Assembly (NCBI GenBank): GCA_902826095.1
Contig: CADEDN010000015.1
Location: forward strand, 1-64,000
DNA: 64,000 bases
From: an uncultured Alphaproteobacteria bacterium
GTDB lineage: Bacteria > Pseudomonadota > Alphaproteobacteria > Caulobacterales > Parvularculaceae
Direction: 5' to 3'
Shown: in pieces, positions 9,105 to 17,401 of the stretch
How positions within the stretch are numbered: the stretch's first letter is position 1
How the letters are laid out: each line of letters starts with the position of its first letter
Translations under genes and position numbers: made by a program
The notes under the pieces: model-generated
What the model was told of the DNA's origin: nothing
What the model saw: the letters and a program-made list of their open reading frames with translations, nothing else
Databases searched by the model: none

Positions 9105-10743
9105 AAAGAACCTCCTTGAACGGATCAGCGCCGAGGCGTCGATAGGCGTCGAGGAACCGCTCGCCTTCGCCGCGATTGGCTTTGTAAAACCCGATCAGCC
9201 GGTCGACGGCGTCGACGACTTCGCTCGACGAAAAGCCGCGGCCGGTGATCGCGCCGAGACTGGCGTCCGCGGCGGCGGATCCGCCGAGCATGATCTGGTA
9301 GAATTCCTCGCCCTTCTTATCGACGCCCAAAATGCCGATATGGCCGACATGATGATGCCCGCAGGCGTTGATGCAGCCCGAGATCTTGATTTTCAGCTCG
9401 CCGATGTCGGCGGCTGACGCGGGATCGGCGAAGCGTTCGGCGATGCGCGTCGCGATCGGGATCGATCGGGCGTTGGCGAGATCGCAATAATCGAGGCCCG
9501 GACAGGCGATGATGTCGCTGACAAGGCCGATATTGGCCGTCGCCAGCCCCGCTTCGTCAAGCGCGCGCCAGACGGCGAAAAGGTCGTCCTTTCTCACATG
9601 CGGCAGGCAGAGATTTTGCTCATGCGTCGCACGCAGCTCGTCGAAGGAATAGCGCTCCGCGAGGTCGGCGACGGCATCCATCTGATCCGCGCTGATATCG
9701 CCCGGCGGGAGGCCGATGGGTTTCAGCGAAATATTGACGATCGCATAGCCGGGCTGTCGGTGCTCCAGCGTATTCGTTGCGACAAATCGGTCGAATTCCG
9801 CATCGACGGTCCGCGCTTTGGCGAGCAACACGCTCGCGTCGCCGGGTTTTTCAAATTTCGGCGGCGCGAAGAAGCGACGGATCCGCAAGACTTCGTCAAG
9901 CGGCGCGTCGAGCCGGTCCTTGTCAGATTTCCCCCACTCCTCTTCGACCTGGCGGCGAAAATCCCCGACATCGTCGGCGACGAGAATCTTGATGCGCGCC
10001 TTGTATTTGTTGTCGCGCCGGCCGAGGCGATTGTAAACGCGCATGATCGCTTCGAGGTAGGAGAGGAGGCGCCTCTCGGGCAGGAATTCGCGGACAGTTT
10101 CGGCGACATAGGGCGTCCGCCCGAGCCCGCCCCCGACCAACACTTCAAAACCGCGATCGCCGCTGCCGTTCCGGTGAAGTCGCAGACCAATATCGTGTAC
10201 GCGGATCGCGGCGCGATCCTGGTCGCTCGCGGTGACGGCGATCTTGAATTTGCGCGGCAGGAATGAAAATTCCGGATGCAGGCTCGACCACTGACGGATG
10301 ACCTCCGACCAGACGCGCGGATCGTCGACCTCGCCCGCGATCGCGCCGGCGTAAGGGTCTGACGTGATATTGCGGATGCAATTGCCGGAGGTCTGGATCG
10401 CATGCATTTCGACATCGGCGAGGTCGTCGAGAATGTCCGGTACGTCGATCAGCGCCGGCCAGTTGAACTGAATGTTCTGCCGCGTCGTGAAATGTCCGTA
10501 GCCCTTGTCATAAATGCGCGCGATGTGCGCGAGCTGGCGCATCTGCCGCGACGACAGGGTTCCATAGGGGATGGCGACGCGCAGCATGTAGGCGTGAAGC
10601 TGCAGGTAGAGGCCGTTCATCAATCGGAGCGGCTTGAACTCTTCTTCGCTGAGTTCGCCCGAGAGGCGGCGCGCGACCTGCCCGCGAAACTCCCTGACGC
10701 GCTCGCGCACCAGGGTCTCGTCAAATTCATCATAGCGATACAT
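9082..10743 (-). CDS. cysI: Assimilatory sulfite reductase, siroheme subunit
   Basis: A 553-aa nitrite/sulfite reductase-family protein. Two ferredoxin-like halves precede the siroheme/[4Fe-4S] ligand set, CPGLDYC (Cys-x5-Cys) and CINAC (Cys-x3-Cys), near residues 415-465. The N-terminal half has the usual FTTRQNIQFNW segment. Reduction of sulfite to sulfide for cysteine synthesis is inferred from the cysG/cysH neighbours; a nitrite reductase role is less likely. No flavin subunit (cysJ) is in the window, so a ferredoxin-like donor is likely. Its ATG shares one base with the stop of the upstream glutathione transferase gene (TGATG). Confidence 0.95.
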   Translation of the reverse strand: MYRYDEFDETLVRERVREFRGQVARRLSGELSEEEFKPLRLMNGLYLQLHAYMLRVAIPYGTLSSRQMRQLAHIARIYDKGYGHFTTRQNIQFNWPALIDVPDILDDLADVEMHAIQTSGNCIRNITSDPYAGAIAGEVDDPRVWSEVIRQWSSLHPEFSFLPRKFKIAVTASDQDRAAIRVHDIGLRLHRNGSGDRGFEVLVGGGLGRTPYVAETVREFLPERRLLSYLEAIMRVYNRLGRRDNKYKARIKILVADDVGDFRRQVEEEWGKSDKDRLDAPLDEVLRIRRFFAPPKFEKPGDASVLLAKARTVDAEFDRFVATNTLEHRQPGYAIVNISLKPIGLPPGDISADQMDAVADLAERYSFDELRATHEQNLCLPHVRKDDLFAVWRALDEAGLATANIGLVSDIIACPGLDYCDLANARSIPIATRIAERFADPASAADIGELKIKISGCINACGHHHVGHIGILGVDKKGEEFYQIMLGGSAAADASLGAITGRGFSSSEVVDAVDRLIGFYKANRGEGERFLDAYRRLGADPFKEVLYGDIAHH

Positions 10744-11345
10744 CAGCGCATTCCTTGCCTGAAGCGCTCTTCAACGCGCGCGACCCAGCCCTTCACGGAT
10801 GGAAAGGCGTTGAGGTCAAAGCCGCCCTCATCGGCGGCGCGCGTATAGGCGACGAGCGAAATGTCGGCGACCGAGAATTCTTCGCCGGCGATCCACGACG
10901 AGGCGCGCAATTGGCGCTCCATGCGCGTCAGGGCGGCGAGGCCTTTTTCCATGAGCTTTGGATCGATGTCGGCGTCGGATTTTTTCAGGTAGAATTTCTG
11001 AAAGCGGCGGACCGCGATGTAAGGCTCGTGGCTGTATTGTTCCCAAAACAGCCACTCATAGACCTTGGCCCGGGCGAACGTCTCTTTCGGCAGAAGATCG
11101 CCGCCATGCGCTTCCGCAAGATAGAGAATGATCGCGTTGGATTGCGCGAGCGGTTCGCCGGCCGGCGTGATCAACAGCGGAACCTGGCCGGCGGGATTGA
11201 GCGCCAGGAATTTCTCGCTGCGTGTTTCGCCCTTGAGGACGCTCGTTTCAATCCACGCATAGGATCGGCCGACAAGATCGAGCGTCCATTTCACCTTGAG
11301 GCAATTGCCGCTGAGGCTGTCGCCGTAGACTTTATAAGCGCTCAT
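10743..11345 (-). CDS. Glutathione S-transferase family protein
   Basis: A 200-aa protein with an N-terminal thioredoxin-like domain (GNCLKVKWTLDLVG, then NPAGQVPLL with the cis-Pro and QSNAIILYLAE) and a C-terminal all-helical domain with the IAGEEFSVADISLVAY motif, the standard soluble GST layout. The ATG at 11345 was chosen because the GST fold begins there; upstream in-frame sequence is Arg-rich and overlaps DUF2849. Its position is odd: between DUF2849 and cysI in the sulfur operon, with a 14-bp overlap on one side and a shared stop/start on the other. Substrate unknown; a link to thiol metabolism is inference. Confidence 0.9.
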   Translation of the reverse strand: MSAYKVYGDSLSGNCLKVKWTLDLVGRSYAWIETSVLKGETRSEKFLALNPAGQVPLLITPAGEPLAQSNAIILYLAEAHGGDLLPKETFARAKVYEWLFWEQYSHEPYIAVRRFQKFYLKKSDADIDPKLMEKGLAALTRMERQLRASSWIAGEEFSVADISLVAYTRAADEGGFDLNAFPSVKGWVARVEERFRQGMR

Positions 11346-11625
11346 CTTGCGCCTCCGCCTGCTTGCCAAGGTCGCGCCGCACGGTCGGACCGCTCTTGCG
11401 GATCGTTTCGCGCAAGGCCTCGCGCCCGATTGGACCCGTCTCGTCCGCTTCAATGAGATAAGCGGTCGCGATCGCCGTCGCGCGCGCCTGCGCCTCCTCG
11501 ACGGCGAGTTTGGCGGCTGCATCCTCGAACAGCGCGGCGTGTTCGAAGCGCTCGACGAAATCGCCGTCGGGCCCGAGGTAAAGAACCACCCCGTCCGACA
11601 GCCGGTTTGCGGTGATCGCCTTCAC
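11332..11625 (-). CDS. DUF2849 family protein
   Basis: A 97-aa protein of the DUF2849 family, found beside cysI in alphaproteobacteria. Recognisable features are the N-terminal KAITANRLSDGVVLYL strand region and a C-terminal helical, basic tail. No catalytic motif is visible; a role in sulfite reduction is inferred from conserved gene order only. The ATG overlaps the cysG stop by 4 bp (ATGA), and its 3' end overlaps the GST start. Confidence 0.85.
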   Translation of the reverse strand: MKAITANRLSDGVVLYLGPDGDFVERFEHAALFEDAAAKLAVEEAQARATAIATAYLIEADETGPIGREALRETIRKSGPTVRRDLGKQAEAQDERL

Positions 11626-13025
11626 GCCGCCCGCCTTTCGGATGCCGCAAGATGTGAAAGCGCCTGCCCGTTCGCTTTTGCGGCGACCTCGCCGATCACC
11701 AGCAGCGCCGGTCCCGCGACGCCGCCGGCGCGAATGAGGAAGCCAAGATCAGCGAGGCGGCCTTTGAGCACCTTCTCGTCAGCGGTCGTTCCCTTTTCGA
11801 TGACGGCTACCGGCGTTGCGCCCGACCGGCCGTTCTCGATCAGATTGCGCGCGATCCGATCTGCTTTTCCAACGCCCATATAGACGACCAGCGTATGGCC
11901 AAGGCGCGCGAGCGCCGCCCAGTCGAGATCGGGTTCGCCGTCGTCTTTCGCATGACCGGTGACAAACGTGACCGCCTGCGAAATTTCACGATGCGTCAGC
12001 GGCAAGCCGGCGGACGCGGCGCAACCCGTCGCCGCGGTGACGCCCGGGGTCACATAAGCCTCAATTCCCGCTTCTTTCACGGCGTCAAGCTCTTCGCCGC
12101 CGCGGCCGAAGATGAACGGATCGCCGCCTTTGAGGCGCACGACGATCTTGCCGGCGCGCGCATGCTCGATCAGTCGCTTTTCAATTTCTTCCTGCGGCAC
12201 GGCGTGCGCGGATTTCGCCTTGCCGACATAAAGACGCAACGCATCCCGGCGGGCGAGCGCCAGGATTTCGTCGCCGACGAGACGGTCGTAAAGGATGACG
12301 TCGGCGGACTGCAGCAGCCGCAGCGCTTTCAATGTCAGCAGTTCAGGATCGCCGGGACCCGCGCCGACAATGTGCACGACCCCGGTTTTCGGCGCCGTAT
12401 GCGGACGATTGATCGCGTCGATCATCGCCTCGCGGGCGCTTGTTTCATCGCCCGCGAGAACGCGCGCGGCGATCGGGCCGTCAAAAACCGATTCCCAGAA
12501 CGCGCGCCGGTCCTCCGCGGCAAGACGCGCGGCGACGGCGTCGCGGAATGAGCGCGCGAACGCCGACAGCGCGGACAGGCGATGCGGCAGCAGGGCTTCG
12601 ATCTTTTCGCGCAGCCGCCGGCCAAGCACCGGCGCCGCGCCGCCCGTCGAAATGGCGACGACGACATCGCCGCGATCGACGATTGACGGCGTGATGAAAT
12701 CCGAAAGCGCCGGACGATCGACGACATTCACCAGGGCGCCTGCGGCGCGGGCGAGATCAGAAAGACGCGCCGCCTCTTCATCGCTGGCGGATGCGACAAA
12801 AGCGAATTGAGCATCGGCGAAAACCTCTGGCGAGGGCGAGCGCGCGTCGAATTCCGCAAGGTCCCGCCATTCCTCGACAAGGTCCTCGTTGAGCGCGGAT
12901 CCTGCGAACACGATCCGCGCGCCCGCCGCGTGGGCGAGGCGCGCCTTTCGAGAAGCGACCTCGCCGGCGCCAGTGATGACGACGGTCTTGCCGGCGAGGT
13001 CAAAGAAAGCGGGAAACGACTTCAT
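11622..13025 (-). CDS. cysG: Siroheme synthase (multifunctional CysG)
   Basis: A 467-aa fusion. Residues 1-about 210 form the precorrin-2 dehydrogenase/sirohydrochlorin ferrochelatase half (NAD-binding VVITGAGEVASRKARLA, and DFITPSIVDRGDVVVAISTGGAAPVL). Residues about 215-460 are uroporphyrinogen-III C-methyltransferase (VHIVGAGPGDPELLTLKAL, LKGGDPFIFGRGGEE, VTPGVTAATG). Together they turn uroporphyrinogen III into siroheme, the cofactor of CysI encoded three genes downstream. Length is normal for full CysG. It is the first gene of the six-gene operon. No clear Shine-Dalgarno precedes the ATG; a LysR-type dyad lies 7-19 bp upstream. Confidence 0.95.
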   Translation of the reverse strand: MKSFPAFFDLAGKTVVITGAGEVASRKARLAHAAGARIVFAGSALNEDLVEEWRDLAEFDARSPSPEVFADAQFAFVASASDEEAARLSDLARAAGALVNVVDRPALSDFITPSIVDRGDVVVAISTGGAAPVLGRRLREKIEALLPHRLSALSAFARSFRDAVAARLAAEDRRAFWESVFDGPIAARVLAGDETSAREAMIDAINRPHTAPKTGVVHIVGAGPGDPELLTLKALRLLQSADVILYDRLVGDEILALARRDALRLYVGKAKSAHAVPQEEIEKRLIEHARAGKIVVRLKGGDPFIFGRGGEELDAVKEAGIEAYVTPGVTAATGCAASAGLPLTHREISQAVTFVTGHAKDDGEPDLDWAALARLGHTLVVYMGVGKADRIARNLIENGRSGATPVAVIEKGTTADEKVLKGRLADLGFLIRAGGVAGPALLVIGEVAAKANGQALSHLAASERRAA

Positions 13026-13031
13026 TGGTTA

Positions 13032-13231
13032 TCAGTTTTTCTAATCAATTTTTGTTGGCTGTTTTTCTTTAGCCAGGCTCACGCCCTCATATGGTCAGCA
13101 TCAGAGTTCGATTTGAAACGAATAGTGCTGAGTGCTTTGTCAGGAATGCTAACTTTGCCGCCGAACACGGCGCAAACCGTCAGCTCAGGCGACTACCAGC
13201 CGTCCTCACAATTTCGTGTCAGTTTTTCTGA
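13032..13231. promoter_or_regulatory. Two LysR-type T-N11-A dyads between cysG and lysR
   Basis: TCAGTTTTTCTGA at 13219-13231 is a perfect TCAG/CTGA dyad across five T residues and fits the T-N11-A shape of LysR boxes. TCAGTTTTTCTAA at 13032-13044 is the same element with one changed base. One copy lies just ahead of cysG, the other 61 bp ahead of the divergent LysR gene. The simplest reading is that the LysR protein binds here and controls itself and the sulfur operon; this is inference. Confidence 0.45.
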
Positions 13232-13292
13232 TGACAAATCAGCGCGCAGATTTTATGGTGCCGGTTGAAAATGGTCATTTCATGGGGAGATC

Positions 13293-14234
13293 ATGAAAAG
13301 CCTGCCCCCGCTCAACGCCCTGAAAGTCTTTGAATCCGCCGCTCGCCACTTAAGCTTTACTAAAGCGGCTGACGAGCTTCACGTGACGCCGGGAGCGGTC
13401 AGTCAGCAGATCAAGGCCCTTGAAGACTACATTGGCGGGCGGCTGTTCCGGCGGACAAAGAGAGCTTTGCTATTGACCGACGCGGCGCAGGCGAGCCTGC
13501 CGATTCTCCGGGAAGCGTTTGACAAGCTCGAAGAGGCGTCAAGAATTCTGACAGCGCGCGGCGACTCAAAGCGCCTGACCGTCTCGGTCGCCCCCTCCCT
13601 CGCCGCGAAATGGCTGGTCCCTCGGCTCGATCGCTTCCATGAGCGGATGCCGGACGTTGAAGTGTGGATTTCCGCCGACATGGAGGTCGTCGATTTCGCC
13701 GTTGACGATATCGATCTGGCGATCCGCTATGGCGGCGGGCGTTATCCCGGTCTTGAGGTCGAGCTTTTGATGGAAGAATCGATCCTCCCTGTGTGCAGTC
13801 CGCGCCTGTTGCAGGGGCAGCATCCGATCCGCGCGCCGCAGGACCTTGCGCATCACCCGCTGCTTCATGATGGAAGTCCCGACCAGGACGACGTCGCGGC
13901 GACGAACTGGGCGATGTGGCTGAAGGCGGCGGGCGTTGCTGGCGTCGACGCCAAGCGCGGCGCGAAATTCAACCAGTCGAGCCTCGTCATCGAAGCGGCG
14001 GTCGCCGGCAAGGGCGTCGCGCTCGCCAAGCAGGCGATCGCGCTTGCGGACCTTGAGGCCGGCCGCCTTGTCGCCCCGTTCGATCTGACGACGCCGTCGA
14101 ATTTTTCCTATTACCTCGTGCACCCCGCCTCGAAGGCGCGAAACGCCGGGGTCAAGGCGTTCAAGAAATGGCTGCATGAGGAGGCGGCGGCGAGCGCCGG
14201 CGCGGCGAGCTTCGCCTTCGCGGCTGCACAATAG
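13293..14234 (+). CDS. LysR family transcriptional regulator (GcvA-like)
   Basis: A 313-aa regulator with an N-terminal winged HTH (LNALKVFESAARHLSFTKAADELHVTPGAVSQQIKALE, residues about 8-46) and a LysR substrate-binding domain (about 93-300). The sequence style (PPLNALKVFE, RRTKRALLLTDA) matches the GcvA-like branch rather than CysB. Shine-Dalgarno GGGGAGA lies a few bases ahead of the ATG. It is divergent from cysG, and two matching dyads lie between them, so regulation of the sulfur operon is plausible. The C-terminus has an Ala-rich extension. Inducer unknown. Confidence 0.9.
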   Translation: MKSLPPLNALKVFESAARHLSFTKAADELHVTPGAVSQQIKALEDYIGGRLFRRTKRALLLTDAAQASLPILREAFDKLEEASRILTARGDSKRLTVSVAPSLAAKWLVPRLDRFHERMPDVEVWISADMEVVDFAVDDIDLAIRYGGGRYPGLEVELLMEESILPVCSPRLLQGQHPIRAPQDLAHHPLLHDGSPDQDDVAATNWAMWLKAAGVAGVDAKRGAKFNQSSLVIEAAVAGKGVALAKQAIALADLEAGRLVAPFDLTTPSNFSYYLVHPASKARNAGVKAFKKWLHEEAAASAGAASFAFAAAQ

Positions 14235-14330
14235 TATTATTCGCCGGCAATATTGCGTCGGCATACGGACAATGATCTGCTCTATCAGCGGCAGGCTGGC
14301 GCGGCCCGCCCCGCATGAAAGGGGCGATCC

Positions 14331-15278
14331 ATGTTAATCCAGAGACTTGCAGCAGCGGCGCTATTTGCCGCCGCGCCGTTCGCAGCGACAGCGCAGGAGC
14401 CGCCGCCGGCGGCGACAGAACCGGCGGCCGCCCCGACGGCGGAAAACGCAACATCGGCGGCCGACGAGGCTGCGGCGGCGGCGCAATGGGAGGCTGACTT
14501 TCTCGCAAGACTCAAGCCCAAAACCGGACTTATCAAGGTCGACGCCGCCAAGGCGACGCTGAACATCCCGGAGAATTACTATTATCTGGAGGCAGCGGAC
14601 GCGCGCGCGGTGCTCGAGGAGGCTTGGGGCAATCCGCCGGACGAGACCGTGCTCGGCATGCTTTTTCCCGCCGGCATGACGCCGTTCGACGAGGGCGCCT
14701 GGGCCGCCACCTTCTCCTATCAGGAAGACGGCTATGTTTCCGACAAGGACGCGGCGAAAACCGATTACGCCAAGGTGCTGAAAGACCTGCAAACGGATGC
14801 GGTCGAGTCCAACGAATGGCGCGCGGCGAACGGCTACCAGCCGATCGAGATTATCGGCTGGGCCGAGCCGCCGACCTATAACGCCGAGACACACAAGATG
14901 TTCTGGGCGAAGGAGCTGAAATTCGGCGACGCGCCCGTGAACACGCTGAATTATGATATTCGCGTTCTGGGGCGCAAGGGCGTGCTCGTTATCGGCTTCA
15001 TCGCCGACATGGCGTCGCTGCCGACGATCCGCGAGGCCGCGCCCGCCGTTCTCGATCTCGCAAGCTTTGACGAGGGCGTGCGCTATGCGGACTTCCAGAA
15101 GGGCGACAAGATGGCGGGCTACGGCCTCGCCGGCCTCGTCGCCGGCGGTCTTATCGCGAAAAAGACCGGCCTCCTCGCTGCGATCTTGCTCTTTGGCAAG
15201 AAATTCATCGCGATCATCGCGGTCGCAGCAATGGGTCTGTTCGCTAGCTTCAGAAAATTCTTCGGGAAAAAATCCTGA
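14331..15278 (+). CDS. DUF2167 membrane-anchored protein
   Basis: A 315-aa envelope protein of the DUF2167 family. It has a signal peptide (about residues 1-22), a Pro/Ala-rich linker, and the DUF2167 domain (about 60-260) with IPENYYYLEAADARAVLEEAWGNPP and GMTPFDEGAWAATFSYQEDGYVSD-type segments. Two closely spaced C-terminal membrane segments are present (GLAGLVAGGLIAKKTG and AAILLFGKKFIAIIAVAAMGLFA). Molecular role unknown. Shine-Dalgarno AAAGGGG lies seven bases before the ATG. It stands alone between lysR and the convergent NifU-like gene; I see no strong terminator after it. Confidence 0.85.
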   Translation: MLIQRLAAAALFAAAPFAATAQEPPPAATEPAAAPTAENATSAADEAAAAAQWEADFLARLKPKTGLIKVDAAKATLNIPENYYYLEAADARAVLEEAWGNPPDETVLGMLFPAGMTPFDEGAWAATFSYQEDGYVSDKDAAKTDYAKVLKDLQTDAVESNEWRAANGYQPIEIIGWAEPPTYNAETHKMFWAKELKFGDAPVNTLNYDIRVLGRKGVLVIGFIADMASLPTIREAAPAVLDLASFDEGVRYADFQKGDKMAGYGLAGLVAGGLIAKKTGLLAAILLFGKKFIAIIAVAAMGLFASFRKFFGKKS

Positions 15279-15481
15279 TCCTTGATGCGGAAGGCCGCCC
15301 GCGGGCCTGGGGGAGAGGAGCGCCGCGGACGGCCCCGCTTAAGCAACCCGAGGGGGGAGACGAGGATTGCTCTTGCTGTCGATCAAATAGGATCGACATC
15401 GAGAATTTCAACACGATAATTGCGTCGGGAAAAGCGCGCTCGCGCTTGTGTCATGCAATGCGCGATCACGCTTGCGCGACT

Positions 15482-15931
15482 TCAGGCGTCGGCGCCCTTT
15501 CGCCGCATTCCAAGATCATCAAGGCAAGCGCAGACGGCCTCGAAAACAAGCAAGGTCGAGGCGTGGCGCTGCGGGTAATCGCGAATGGCGATGAGCGACT
15601 GAAGCTCCTTCCAGCGCGCGCCGGCGGGCGCAGGCCCGCCCTCCTTCAGCATCGCGCGCATCCGGTCGCGCAAGGCGTAGAGCTCCTCCGCGCGCGCGCC
15701 GACGATGTTGCGCGCGACGATTGACGCCGACGCCTGCCCAAGCGCGCAGGCCCTCGCTTCCATGCCGAAATCGGCGACGACGCCGTCCTTCATGACAAGG
15801 TCGACCGAAACTTCGGAGCCGCAGACGCGGCTCGTTTTCGTCGCGCTGGCGTCGGGCGCGGAAAGCCGCCGCGCCGGCGGGATCGCCGCGGCGGCGTCAA
15901 GGATCCGTTCGCTGTAGAGGTCTGACAGCAT
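15482..15931 (-). CDS. NifU/IscU-like iron-sulfur scaffold protein
   Basis: A 149-aa protein of the NifU N-terminal (IscU/SufU-like) family. The three cysteines usual for cluster binding can be placed at SRVCGSEVS, ARACALGQAS and VCACLDDLG. The SUF/ISC scaffolds assemble Fe-S clusters for transfer to apoproteins; small stand-alone members like this in alphaproteobacteria are little studied. The ATG at 15931 is preferred over the GTG one codon upstream; AAGGCGG lies just before it. Followed (21 bp upstream on this strand's far side) by pirin, which ends at 15952 in the opposite reading order; both are on the minus strand and may share a transcript. Confidence 0.75.
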   Translation of the reverse strand: MLSDLYSERILDAAAAIPPARRLSAPDASATKTSRVCGSEVSVDLVMKDGVVADFGMEARACALGQASASIVARNIVGARAEELYALRDRMRAMLKEGGPAPAGARWKELQSLIAIRDYPQRHASTLLVFEAVCACLDDLGMRRKGADA

Positions 15932-15951
15932 CACCGCCTTTTAACGCCGCC

Positions 15952-16650
15952 TTACGCCAGATCAAACAGCAGAAATTCAGTTTCCGGCGCGAGCGCCTTC
16001 ACCGCCAGAACCTCTTCATCCGAGATTTTCGCGCCGTCGCCCGCCTGCATGACAAGGCCGCCGACTTCAAGCCCGCCATTGGCGAGCTGCAGCCAGCCGA
16101 ACCGGCCGGGAGCGAAGCGATGCTCGATATCTTCGCCTTCGCCAAGAACGCTCGCATAAACATCCGTTGACTGATTGATTTTCAGCGACCCCGCGCGCCC
16201 GTCGCGGGAAGCGACCAGCGCCAGGGCGCCGCGCCGCGCCTCCCCAAACGCCTTTTGCTCGTAGCGCGGCGCATGGTCCTTCGCATCCGGCAGCAGCCAG
16301 ATCTGCAGAAGATGCGCGGGTTCGGCCTTCGAGGCGTTAAACTCGCTGTGGGTGACGCCGGAGCCGGCGCACATGTACTGGACTTCGCCGGGGCGGATGA
16401 TTCCGCCGCCGCCGGTCGAATCCTTGTGCTCGATCGCGCCATCGAGAACATAGGTGAGGATTTCCATATCGCGATGGGAATGCGGGGCGAAGCCGGCGCC
16501 AGGCGCGATCCGGTCTTCGTTGATGACGCGCAGCGCACGAAACCCCATGTGATCCGGATCGCGATAATCAGCGAATGAAAACGTATGACGCGCGTCGAGC
16601 CAGCCATGATTCGCACGGCCGCGATCAATCGCTTTCCTGATGAGGATCAT
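15952..16650 (-). CDS. Pirin family protein
   Basis: A 232-aa bicupin of the pirin family. The N-terminal cupin has the metal-binding set HSHRDMEI (two His and, two residues on, a Glu context) and the later HSEF segment, matching the His-His-His-Glu site of pirins. Some pirins are quercetin dioxygenases; others act as redox-responsive regulators, so the role here is open. The ATG at 16650 has AGGAG seven bases upstream; the longer reading frame adds 55 residues with no pirin similarity. It sits directly upstream of the NifU-like gene on the same strand. Confidence 0.9.
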   Translation of the reverse strand: MILIRKAIDRGRANHGWLDARHTFSFADYRDPDHMGFRALRVINEDRIAPGAGFAPHSHRDMEILTYVLDGAIEHKDSTGGGGIIRPGEVQYMCAGSGVTHSEFNASKAEPAHLLQIWLLPDAKDHAPRYEQKAFGEARRGALALVASRDGRAGSLKINQSTDVYASVLGEGEDIEHRFAPGRFGWLQLANGGLEVGGLVMQAGDGAKISDEEVLAVKALAPETEFLLFDLA

Positions 16651-16826
16651 GGAACGTCTCCTTGTCGGGGATTGCAGGGAAATTCCGTCGACGCCTATAT
16701 GGGCGCGGGCGCAGGACCCTCCAAGGGCGGCAAATTCACGCCCGCGCGAGCGGCGGGGGCGCCGCCGGCGATTCCGGATAGAATCACGCCATTCTCGACT
16801 GAACGTCTTTTGCAAAGAGGTCCGTC

Positions 16827-17132
16827 ATGTCCATCGCCCTTGTCGGTTCGAGAGCCAACCCGTCGAAATTCGACTGCTATAGCGACCTTGCGGCGGACGA
16901 GCCCTATTTCGTCATCCGCGCCGACGATCCCTTGTCGGATTCGCTGATCGAACTTCACGCCTATATCGGCGCCGGCCAATCCGGCGCCGCGCACAACAAG
17001 CTCGCCGAGATCATGGCGCTGACCGCGAGCCACGCGCCGCGCCCCTCCGACTCGCCGAAATACCGCGAGACCTTCGCGATTTCGCAGGCGATGGAAGCCT
17101 GGCGCGCGGGGAAGGTGAAGAAAGCGGGATGA
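16827..17132 (+). CDS. Small hypothetical protein
   Basis: A 101-aa acidic-to-neutral protein that I do not recognise. AAAGAGG lies seven bases before the ATG, and codon use fits the GC-rich neighbours, so it is probably expressed. No signal peptide or membrane segment is visible. The sequence is largely helical by eye (SLIELHAYIGAGQSG, NKLAEIMALTA, ISQAMEAWRAGKV). It is divergent from pirin, with 176 bp between the starts, and convergent with the PhyH gene. Confidence 0.6.
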   Translation: MSIALVGSRANPSKFDCYSDLAADEPYFVIRADDPLSDSLIELHAYIGAGQSGAAHNKLAEIMALTASHAPRPSDSPKYRETFAISQAMEAWRAGKVKKAG

Positions 17133-17251
17133 AGCGGGCTGTCGGCGAAAAGCCAGAAGGCGCCGGGCTTTCGCGCCCTTACCGGCGGCGTCAGCTTCCG
17201 GACACATCATACTAAGTCGCACTGAATCCAGCTCATGCGGCGCTTATGAAA

Positions 17252-17282
17252 GTGTCATGCCGCAGCGCGCCCGGGATGACAC
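17252..17282. repeat. Dispersed palindromic repeat, short copy
   Basis: GTGTCATGCC and GGGATGACAC face each other across an 11-bp centre in the 269-bp gap between the small gene and PhyH. The ends match the larger copies at 18291-18395, 53484-53587 and 55762-55800. The rest of the gap (17133-17401) holds no gene. Confidence 0.6.
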
Positions 17283-17401
17283 GGTATTCTCTCTTGAAGC
17301 GGTCGGGGAGACAGGAACCTCGTGAGTCTTCTTCAACGCAACTTGGGATCTGTGATCCGGCGCTGTTCACATTGCATCGCCGAACCGGAAGCAAACTCCC
17401 C

